DNA of 6,006 nucleotides from Dehalococcoidia bacterium UBA1152 (GTDB lineage Bacteria > Chloroflexota > Dehalococcoidia > Lucifugimonadales > UBA2962): assembly GCA_002311285.1 (NCBI GenBank), contig DBZU01000030.1:36861-42866 (forward strand), written 5' to 3'. The notes under the pieces were generated by a model that saw nothing but the letters and a program-made list of their open reading frames with translations, was not told where the DNA came from and ran no database searches. Made by a program: the position numbers and the translations under genes. Shown here one piece after another: positions 1-5,280 of this stretch; the first letter of the stretch is position 1, and every line of letters starts with the position of its first letter.

Positions 1-591
1 TTGTTAGCCATAGGCGTTATCGGAATACTAATTGAATTAATTAACCCAGGAGGTTTTATAGCTGGGATAACAGGAGTTGCTGCATTGGCTTTAGCTCTAG
101 TAGCCCTTGGGAATCTTCCAGTTAATTGGACTGGATTAGTCTTAATTGGTTTATCAGTAGCATTGTTTTATATAGAAGTACAGGTGAGTGGAATCGGTAT
201 TGCCGGAGTAATCGGCGGAGTGGTGTTTGTAATTGGAGCGGTTTTACTTTTTGGTGGATTTTCTCAACCCGATCTAGATGGGCCCAGTTTCATGGCAAAC
301 ACTTGGATTTTGGTAGGCATAAGTGCGGTTATTGGAATAATAATTCTTTTATTGATCAAAGCTTCTGTAGAGGCGCGAAGGGATGTATATAAAACTGTAG
401 AAAAGGTGAGTGTTGGACAATTGGCTAAAACAATCACAGGATTAAATCCGACTGGAACTATCTACATGTCTGGAGAAGAATGGAGTGCGGTGAGTGACAC
501 AGGAGTAAAGATACTGCCAAATTCACAGGTGATAATAACGAATAAGGATAAACTTATTTTAAAAGTTAAACCATTTGAATTAAATGAATAA
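1..591 (+). CDS. NfeD family membrane protein, C-terminal part (5' end outside window)
   Basis: This is the membrane and C-terminal part of an NfeD protein, the usual partner of slipin/stomatin proteins in membrane quality control. The visible 196 residues hold about five hydrophobic segments (roughly residues 1-13, 19-37, 43-61, 67-85 and 101-121), with the family-like NPGGFIAG turn after the first. A soluble domain at about 136-191 follows, containing NPTGTIYMSGEEWSAVSD, which is the NfeD OB-fold signature. The frame is open from the first base and the TTG there is probably only an internal Leu codon. Long NfeD proteins carry a ClpP-like serine protease domain before this membrane region, so I infer the gene continues to the left, but no protease residues are visible here. 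It ends in TAA, 99 bases before the slipin gene. A short-form NfeD cannot be wholly excluded. Confidence 0.88.
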   Translation: MLAIGVIGILIELINPGGFIAGITGVAALALALVALGNLPVNWTGLVLIGLSVALFYIEVQVSGIGIAGVIGGVVFVIGAVLLFGGFSQPDLDGPSFMANTWILVGISAVIGIIILLLIKASVEARRDVYKTVEKVSVGQLAKTITGLNPTGTIYMSGEEWSAVSDTGVKILPNSQVIITNKDKLILKVKPFELNE

Positions 592-621
592 TGGCGCTAA
601 CGTGCAGAATTTTGAAAATAG

Positions 622-637
622 GTTGGTTTAGTCCAAC
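622..637. repeat. Small inverted repeat between nfeD and slipin genes
   Basis: GTTGG (622-626) and CCAAC (633-637) flank a six-base loop and could form a five-pair stem in the nfeD transcript. No T-run follows, so it does not look like an intrinsic terminator. A TATGAT box lies just downstream at 641-646 and resembles a -10 element, but no good -35 sits at proper spacing (TTGAAA at 612-617 is 23 bases away). The slipin gene is therefore most simply read as co-transcribed with nfeD. Confidence 0.25.
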
Positions 638-681
638 GAATATGATATTTTAGATTAGTCTGATAGGCAATTTACTTCGCT

Positions 682-687
682 GGAGGA
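682..687 (+). promoter_or_regulatory. Ribosome binding site of the slipin gene
   Basis: GGAGGA is a strong Shine-Dalgarno match that ends only three bases before the ATG at 691, tighter than usual. It decides the start, because an in-frame TAG at 664 leaves no upstream ATG, GTG or TTG and the next in-frame TTG (703) lies too far from this site. Confidence 0.7.
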
Positions 688-690
688 AAA

Positions 691-1539
691 ATGATTCCAT
701 ATTTGACCGTTGTACAACAATACGAAAGGTTAGGGGTTTTTTGGTTGGGGAAATTTATGGGCCTTCGGCCTGGTGGACTTCACTTACTGATTTGGCCTTT
801 TCATAACACGAGGAAAATTGACTTGCGTGAAATTGTCATTGATATACCGCGGCAAACGGCTATTACGGAAGACAATGCACCAATTGATATCGACTTTCTG
901 TTATATATGAGGGTTGTGGCAGCGGAAAAATCGATCCTAGAAGTATTGGATTATCGATCAGCTGTTGTAGGAATGGCTACAACTACCCTTAGAGCGGTTA
1001 TAGGAGAGATGAGTCTTGATGATGTTTTGGCTAAGAGAGAACATATCAATAGCTCACTAAGAGCTAGACTGGATGAGGTCACTGACAGGTGGGGCATTAA
1101 AGTTACACAGGTCGAAATTCGAGAGATCGAACCGCCACCAGATATTCAGGATTCAATGAATAGGCAGATGGCAGCGGAACGTGTCAGGAGAGCAGCAATT
1201 ATTGAAGCTGAAGGAGTCAAAAAATCCGCTATCACGGAAGCGGAGGGTGAAAAACAATCAGCTATCCTTAAAGCAGAGGGCGTCAGACAAAGCGAGATAT
1301 TAAGGGCTGAGGGAGATAAACAGGCCTTGAGCCTAAGAGGAGATGGCTTGGCACAAGCTTTGAGTAATATTTCAAAAGTTGCAAAAGATGTGGATAGCAA
1401 AACCATGAGCCTTCAATATTTTGAAACGTTAAAAGAATTGGGGTCTAGTGCATCAACTAAGTTTATATTTCCAATGGAATTTACTGAAATGCTTAAGCCG
1501 TTCCTAGGAATGTTAAAACAAGATCCAAAATCTAAGTGA
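691..1539 (+). CDS. Slipin/stomatin-like SPFH (band 7) protein
   Basis: This protein belongs to the prokaryotic stomatin (slipin) branch of the SPFH/band 7 superfamily, which forms oligomeric scaffolds on the membrane and is paired with NfeD. The SPFH domain spans about residues 7-160, with VVQQYERLGVFWLGKF near the start, then KIDLREIVIDIP, TEDNAPIDID, TTTLRAVIGEMSLDDVL and WGIKVTQVEIREIEPP, all characteristic of slipins. Residues 169-223 form an 11-residue repeat rich in AEG, a predicted coiled coil. The tail has a hydrophobic patch, KFIFPMEFTEMLKPFLGML (257-275). The 282-residue product lacks the N-terminal hydrophobic hairpin that most slipins carry before the SPFH domain. The start is fixed by an in-frame stop at 664 and a strong GGAGGA. 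It lies 99 bases after nfeD on the same strand, so an operon is likely. HflK/HflC or flotillin identity is less likely given the EIREIEPP and NfeD context. Confidence 0.92.
   Translation: MIPYLTVVQQYERLGVFWLGKFMGLRPGGLHLLIWPFHNTRKIDLREIVIDIPRQTAITEDNAPIDIDFLLYMRVVAAEKSILEVLDYRSAVVGMATTTLRAVIGEMSLDDVLAKREHINSSLRARLDEVTDRWGIKVTQVEIREIEPPPDIQDSMNRQMAAERVRRAAIIEAEGVKKSAITEAEGEKQSAILKAEGVRQSEILRAEGDKQALSLRGDGLAQALSNISKVAKDVDSKTMSLQYFETLKELGSSASTKFIFPMEFTEMLKPFLGMLKQDPKSK
1195..1359 (+). repeat. Five 33-bp units encoding 11-residue AEG repeats in the slipin
   Basis: Residues 169-223 fall into five consecutive 11-residue units: AIIEAEGVKKS, AITEAEGEKQS, AILKAEGVRQS, EILRAEGDKQA and the degenerate LSLRGDGLAQA. 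The period is exact at the protein level while codons differ between units, so this is an old, selected repeat and not a recent DNA duplication. An 11-residue (hendecad) period fits a long right-handed or nearly straight coiled-coil helix, as found after the SPFH domain in this superfamily. Confidence 0.85.
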
Positions 1540-1554
1540 CCTCGAAATCCAAGG

Positions 1555-1848
1555 TTATATATCTGATTTAGTTAGGTATCTAAGCGAAGGTTCGTCTGAC
1601 ATGTAACTAGCTATTGCCTCAAGGGCACCAGTCTCAGTTCTCCATGCAAAGTATTTTTCATAGTGAGCTCGAGATTGCCAAGTTTCGAATACCACTAGGT
1701 CTGTTTTGTCATCAGAGTTGAAGTAAAATCCAACGTCTATACATCCTTCGAAAGAACGGGTGTCTGGGATAAGCTCCTTGATATGTGTTTTGAATGCATC
1801 CACTGCATCAGACTTTAATTTAAAGTTTATTATGACTTGTGTTTCCAC
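1555..1848 (-). CDS. ABM-domain protein (antibiotic biosynthesis monooxygenase-like, YgiN-type)
   Basis: This 97-residue protein matches the small ABM fold, a dimeric ferredoxin-like alpha/beta barrel that includes quinol and heme-degrading monooxygenases. Visible family features are the first strand (about 3-10), a helix (13-26), PDTRSFEGC (28-36), and the conserved VVFETWQSRAHYEKYFAWR block (52-70). The substrate cannot be deduced from sequence, so the YgiN-like quinol label is only a family analogy. The start codon is GTG (1846-1848), supported by AGGA nine bases upstream. It lies 24 bases after uvrC on the same strand and is probably the last gene of that transcript. Its stop codon is 15 bases from the converging slipin stop. 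Confidence 0.82.
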   Translation of the reverse strand: METQVIINFKLKSDAVDAFKTHIKELIPDTRSFEGCIDVGFYFNSDDKTDLVVFETWQSRAHYEKYFAWRTETGALEAIASYMSDEPSLRYLTKSDI

Positions 1849-1857
1849 TGTGATTTA

Positions 1858-1861
1858 TCCT
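1858..1861 (-). promoter_or_regulatory. Ribosome binding site supporting the GTG start of the ABM gene
   Basis: On the minus strand AGGA lies nine bases before the GTG at 1848-1846, in the short gap after the uvrC stop codon. No ATG in this frame gives a comparable protein, so the GTG start is preferred. Confidence 0.5.
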
Positions 1862-1872
1862 ATTTATTAGTT

Positions 1873-3690
1873 TTACAATCTCTCTTTTATGCGACCAGCT
1901 AAAGATATATTAAATCCTGGCAAAGATGCAATATCATCGATACGTGCGTTTCTAACCATCGCCATCGAACCAAATTTACGGAGTAATTGTTTTCGCCTTT
2001 GGGGACCTATTCCAGGAATCGAATCTAGTTTTGAAATCGTTGATGATTTAGATCGTCTTTTTCTATGCAAAGTGATTGCAAAACGGTGGGCTTCATCCCG
2101 AGAACGTTGGAGTAGATATAAAGCTTGTGATCGGTGATCTAAAATAATCGGCTCAGGAGTCTGAGGAACGAATAATTCTTCATTCTGCTTAGCAATACTG
2201 GCTAAAGGAATATCTTGTACACCAAGCTCAAGAAACACCTGTAGTGCTGCGCCTAGATGCCCTTTGCCTCCATCAATCAGAACTAAGTCTGGGATTTTGA
2301 CCCATGCTTGAGTTGAACTCGAATTATCTTTTAGTTTCTTAAACCGCCTTGTAAGAACCTCTTTCATCATACGATAGTCATCAATACCTTCAATATTCTT
2401 TATAATAAAACGTCGATAGTCACGTTTATATGGCTTGCCATCTTCAAAAACTGCCATTGATCCAACTGCATTTGAACCTTGTATATTCGATATGTCATAT
2501 GTTTCAATTCGCCTGGGCAGTCGTGGTAAGTTTAACTCCTCCTGTAATTGTGACATTGCCTCTTCAGACGATCCTTCTTCAAGGGCTTTAAGCTTCAATT
2601 GTTCTAGTCCGCGTTTTGCGTTTTCTTCGACCATAGAAAGCAACCGTTTCTTTTCACCGCGAATCGGAACTATCACCTCCACTTTTGAGGACTTTTTGTT
2701 TGTTAACCACGATATTATTGACTGAATGTCAACAATCTTTTCTGATATTAGTATTTTGGATGGGATGTACTGTGTATGAGTGTAAAATTGCGTTATGAAA
2801 GCTCCCAGTATTTCTCCCGCACTATTTTCATCGGTCCCTTGCATAATAAACTGATCTCTTCCTACTAATTTACCTTCCCTAACGAAGAAAACTTCCATTC
2901 TGCTTTGGTCCCGATAGTTAGCCCCTGCGATAACATCAATATTTTCCGTTGAAAGATTGATTACTTTTTGTTTTTCATGGATTTGTTCGATGGCAAGCAA
3001 CTGATCTCTTAACACTGCCGCCTTTTCATAGTCTAATGCTTCAGATGCTTCCAACATTTTTGTTCGAATGTTTTTTGTAACATGATGAGTTTTGCCTTCC
3101 ATGAATAAAATAACTTGCTGAATAACTTCACTATATCCTTCCTCATCAACAGCTCCTATACAGGGACCAACACATCTATTGATATGGTAATCAAGGCATG
3201 GCCGTTCGTCAGTTCCAGAGATGTGTTTTGTGCACGAACGATAAGGAAATAATTTCTTTAACAAACCTAGTGTCTTGCGAACGCTGCCTGCATTAGCGTA
3301 TGGACCAAAATAACGTGATCCATCATCAATAAGTTTTCTTGTTATATAAACTTGAGGAAATGATTCCGCAGTATCTATTTTAATAAAGGGGTATGATTTT
3401 CCATCTTTTAAACGTGCATTGAATCTAGGTTGGTATCGTTTAATTAAATTACTTTCAAGGAGAAATGCCTCTAATTCAGATTCTGTGACAATAAACTCAA
3501 AATCATGAATATTTGATACCATTCGTTGTATCTTTGGCTGCAGGTTGGCTTTTTTCTGGAAGTATGAACGGACACGATTACGAAGTACTGATGCTTTCCC
3601 AATATAGATAACATTATTGGAGATATCCTTCATGAGGTATACTCCAGGCTTAACTGGTAATTGAGTTAGTCTTTTCGAAAAATTACCCAT
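1873..3690 (-). CDS. uvrC: UvrC, excinuclease ABC subunit C
   Basis: UvrC is the nuclease of bacterial nucleotide excision repair; with UvrB it cuts damaged DNA on both sides of a lesion. All parts are present in 605 residues, the usual length. The GIY-YIG nuclease (about 13-92) has GVYL at 16-19, YIGKA at 29-33, R39 and a probable metal-binding Glu at 79. Four cysteines at 153, 165, 173 and 177 have the spacing of the Fe-S cluster cysteines of E. coli UvrC. A UVR motif (UvrB binding) lies at about 204-237. The RNase H-like second nuclease shows ETYDISNIQG (D399), D438, LIDGGKGHLGAA (D473) and RDEAHRFAI (H535), matching the family Asp-Asp-Asp-His set. Two helix-hairpin-helix motifs close the protein (about 553-605). 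The ATG at 3690 has only a weak SD. The gene follows the 111-residue gene by 91 bases and precedes the ABM gene by 24. Confidence 0.98.
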   Translation of the reverse strand: MGNFSKRLTQLPVKPGVYLMKDISNNVIYIGKASVLRNRVRSYFQKKANLQPKIQRMVSNIHDFEFIVTESELEAFLLESNLIKRYQPRFNARLKDGKSYPFIKIDTAESFPQVYITRKLIDDGSRYFGPYANAGSVRKTLGLLKKLFPYRSCTKHISGTDERPCLDYHINRCVGPCIGAVDEEGYSEVIQQVILFMEGKTHHVTKNIRTKMLEASEALDYEKAAVLRDQLLAIEQIHEKQKVINLSTENIDVIAGANYRDQSRMEVFFVREGKLVGRDQFIMQGTDENSAGEILGAFITQFYTHTQYIPSKILISEKIVDIQSIISWLTNKKSSKVEVIVPIRGEKKRLLSMVEENAKRGLEQLKLKALEEGSSEEAMSQLQEELNLPRLPRRIETYDISNIQGSNAVGSMAVFEDGKPYKRDYRRFIIKNIEGIDDYRMMKEVLTRRFKKLKDNSSSTQAWVKIPDLVLIDGGKGHLGAALQVFLELGVQDIPLASIAKQNEELFVPQTPEPIILDHRSQALYLLQRSRDEAHRFAITLHRKRRSKSSTISKLDSIPGIGPQRRKQLLRKFGSMAMVRNARIDDIASLPGFNISLAGRIKERL

Positions 3691-3781
3691 ATAAGTAAAT
3701 CTTTAAATTGCTAGATGACACAAATCTCGATTTTTAGGCACTATTGGAGCTTGATTAAGAACTAAGACTCAGAATTGCCAA

Positions 3782-4117
3782 CTAATTTAACGTTATTGTT
3801 AAAACTGCTAAGATTGCTCCGAGCACTATAGCAATACATGCTATGTGGATTAATTCGACGCCTAGATAAGAGTAGGCTGTTCCTTGAGTATACATGTCGA
3901 TCTTCGGTTGAACTATTGGGATAGCGGGTGACTCCGTAGCGGAAGCACCTATGGATTGCTGTTCGGCTTTAGTATTCTCTAATTGAGACGATTCAGTATC
4001 ACTCTTAATCGAAACAGCAGTCTGGGTTTCAGTGAGGCGAAGTGATGTATTTCGCTTCTTTTTACGCCCTTTTATTGCAGCTTGCCTTGAAGCTACTCTT
4101 TTTCCTTTTTTTACCAT
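3782..4117 (-). CDS. Hypothetical basic single-pass membrane protein between xerD and uvrC
   Basis: I do not recognise a named family for this 111-residue protein. It has three clear zones. Residues 1-22 are extremely basic, with 11 Lys/Arg including GRKKKR. Residues about 28-75 are polar and low in hydrophobicity (Ser, Thr, Glu, Gln, Pro), probably disordered. Residues about 86-110 form one strong transmembrane segment that ends at the C-terminus. The expected topology is a tail-anchored protein with the basic region in the cytoplasm, able to touch nucleic acid or acidic lipids, but that is inference. It starts at ATG with AAGGA about 12 bases upstream, 24 bases after the xerD stop, so translation with xerD is likely. 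Length, start site and domain layout make it a believable gene, though no catalytic motif is visible. Confidence 0.7.
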   Translation of the reverse strand: MVKKGKRVASRQAAIKGRKKKRNTSLRLTETQTAVSIKSDTESSQLENTKAEQQSIGASATESPAIPIVQPKIDMYTQGTAYSYLGVELIHIACIAIVLGAILAVLTITLN

Positions 4118-4129
4118 TTAAAATGTCGT

Positions 4130-4134
4130 TCCTT
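4130..4134 (-). promoter_or_regulatory. Ribosome binding site of the 111-residue gene
   Basis: AAGGA on the minus strand lies 12 bases before the ATG at 4117, within the 24-base gap after the xerD stop. The spacing is on the long side, but it supports translation of the small downstream gene. Confidence 0.4.
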
Positions 4135-4141
4135 GTTAACC

Positions 4142-5074
4142 TCAAGATCTCGGGTGTGCTTTATTGTATTCTTGCCTTAAATGGTCATTACTTAAATGCG
4201 TATATATTTGGGTTGTCGAAATATCAGAATGACCTAACAATTGTTGCACATGTCTTAATGGAGCGCCTCCTTTAAGTAAATGAGTTGCAAAACTATGTCT
4301 TAGTAAATGAGGATTAACCTCTCTAGTTAAACCGGCTTTAGAGCCCCGCTTATTGAGTATAAGCCAAAATCCCTGCCGCGTCAGGCGTCTACCTGCTTTA
4401 TTTAGAAATAAAGCCTTGTCTGAAGATCCATTTGATTGTTCTGACCGCCCGTTTTCAAGGTAGGATTTTACTAAGTCAACTGCTATCGAATGTAACGGGA
4501 GTATTCGCTCTTTTGAACCCTTAGCAATAACTCTTACAAAGCCTTCATCAAAATCTATATCGTCAATATCACATGATATTAATTCACTAACTCTGATTCC
4601 AGATGCATACATCAACTCAAACATGGCCCTGTCCCTATAATCCTCCGGTTTTATACCTTTAACAGACTTAAAAAGACTGTTTATTTCATGTTCTGACAAA
4701 GTTGTTGGTAAAGTTCTAGGTAATTTAGGTATAGATATATGCTTGCAAGGATCGATGTATATTTCATCTTCATCATACAAAAACTTAAAGAAGGAATTGG
4801 TTGATGCTATTTTTCTAGCTTTTGTAGCTACTAAATATTTTTTATTATTTAAATTTAATATATATTCTTTGATATCCATCTCATCAACCTCGGTCCAACT
4901 CCAGTACGTTTTAGAAGAATTTGACTTATGTTGTGTAAGAAAGTCAATCAATTGGTTAATATCAGATTGATAAGCACTCAATGTGTTTATCGAAACGCCC
5001 CGCTCTACTTTGAGGTATACGAGAAACATATTTAGCCCTTCCAGTGCTTTTTCTTTATGCTGTAGAGATGTCAT
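4142..5074 (-). CDS. xerD: XerC/XerD-type tyrosine recombinase
   Basis: Tyrosine recombinases of the Xer type resolve chromosome dimers at dif during division. The N-terminal core-binding domain (about 11-108) contains FLVYLKVERGVSINTLSAY, typical of XerC/XerD. The catalytic domain (about 124-300) has every active-site residue: R161 in SGIRVSEL, K185 in AKGSKER, H256 and R259 in HLLRHSFATH, H282 in LLGHSD and the nucleophile Y291 in TQIYTHL. The tail YNKAHPRS matches the XerD-like C-terminus. At 310 residues it is slightly longer than the usual 295-300, with small extra stretches near 50-60 and 208-218. No phage or integron context is present, so a housekeeping Xer is favoured over an integrase. 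XerC versus XerD cannot be settled without the genome. No Shine-Dalgarno is evident before the ATG at 5074. It is the first gene of a leftward run with the 111-residue gene, uvrC and the ABM gene. Confidence 0.93.
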   Translation of the reverse strand: MTSLQHKEKALEGLNMFLVYLKVERGVSINTLSAYQSDINQLIDFLTQHKSNSSKTYWSWTEVDEMDIKEYILNLNNKKYLVATKARKIASTNSFFKFLYDEDEIYIDPCKHISIPKLPRTLPTTLSEHEINSLFKSVKGIKPEDYRDRAMFELMYASGIRVSELISCDIDDIDFDEGFVRVIAKGSKERILPLHSIAVDLVKSYLENGRSEQSNGSSDKALFLNKAGRRLTRQGFWLILNKRGSKAGLTREVNPHLLRHSFATHLLKGGAPLRHVQQLLGHSDISTTQIYTHLSNDHLRQEYNKAHPRS

Positions 5075-5087
5075 GTGTATATTTTGA

Positions 5088-5093
5088 ATTATC
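5088..5093 (-). promoter_or_regulatory. Candidate -10 box for xerD
   Basis: GATAAT on the minus strand matches the -10 consensus at five of six bases and ends 13 bases before the xerD ATG, so a start from here would give a leader of only about six bases. This would fit the absence of a Shine-Dalgarno sequence. No convincing -35 element lies 16-18 bases upstream, so the call is weak. Confidence 0.3.
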
Positions 5094-5199
5094 GGTCACT
5101 TAAATACTAATTAACATTAGGTCATTAATTGAGTTATTTTATGGGTGGAATAATTTAAAGACTCGAGTAATTACACAGGAATATCGATTTTATTTCCCA

Positions 5200-5213
5200 G
5201 ATGGCTTGCCATC
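5200..5213. repeat. Short palindrome GATGGC-TT-GCCATC upstream of lgt
   Basis: Two perfect six-base inverted arms are separated by two bases. It could be a small operator, or a five-pair hairpin with a four-base loop in the lgt leader. No T-run follows, so it is not a terminator. A six-base arm can arise by chance, so the functional reading is speculative. Confidence 0.3.
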
Positions 5214-5244
5214 ATTATTGTCTGTATCTAGAATCTTCTGTAAC

Positions 5245-5267
5245 AAACATGATTACGTTAAACATGA
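5245..5267 (+). repeat. Direct repeat AAACATGA in the lgt leader
   Basis: AAACATGA occurs at 5245-5252 and again at 5260-5267, 15 bases start to start, just before the lgt start codon. It may be a chance repeat in A+T-rich DNA or a tandem protein-binding site; the spacing is not an exact helical multiple. Confidence 0.25.
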
Positions 5268-5280
5268 CGGATTCGATCTA

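Larger units (their letters stand above)
5075..5280. other. Divergent intergenic region between xerD and lgt
   Basis: This A+T-rich 206-bp gap must hold the promoters of both divergent genes. On the minus strand GATAAT (5088-5093) is a good -10 match, only 14 bases from the xerD ATG, with no clear -35. On the plus strand TTGAGT (5129-5134) and TAATTT (5151-5156), 16 bases apart, form a weak promoter candidate for lgt; AATAAT (5149-5154) is a better -10 match but the spacing is short. The lgt frame stays open back to 5104, but the peptide has no family resemblance. The region also holds a palindrome at 5200-5213 and a direct repeat at 5245-5267. No RNA gene was recognised. Confidence 0.5.

Noticed and set aside
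591..653. 20-codon reading frame starting at an ATG that overlaps the nfeD stop codon
   Set aside because: It encodes MALTCRILKIGWFSPTNMIF, with no Shine-Dalgarno of its own and no family resemblance; the stop/start overlap alone is not enough.
1146..1406. 86-residue minus-strand reading frame inside the slipin gene
   Set aside because: It is the antisense of the AEG repeat region and its own repetitiveness only mirrors that repeat.
1540..1560. Possible terminator hairpin between the converging genes
   Set aside because: CCT and AGG can pair for only three or four bases and no T-run follows on either strand.
1889..2137. 82-residue plus-strand reading frame within uvrC
   Set aside because: It lies wholly opposite the well-conserved C-terminal helix-hairpin-helix region of UvrC and has no recognisable features.
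2435..2725. 96-residue plus-strand reading frame within uvrC
   Set aside because: It is opposite the UvrC nuclease domain; the Ser/Cys-rich composition is typical of antisense shadows.
4042..4275. 77-residue hydrophobic plus-strand reading frame across the xerD/111-residue gene junction
   Set aside because: Its hydrophobic start is the antisense of a Lys/Arg-rich coding stretch (Lys codons read as Phe/Leu), and it overlaps two better supported genes.
4743..4970. 75-residue plus-strand reading frame within xerD
   Set aside because: It is opposite the conserved core-binding domain of the recombinase and has no start-site support.
4142..5074. Integrase of a mobile element or an integrated island border
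   Set aside because: The C-terminus and domain lengths are Xer-like, neighbours are housekeeping genes, and no tRNA, attachment repeat or phage gene is visible.
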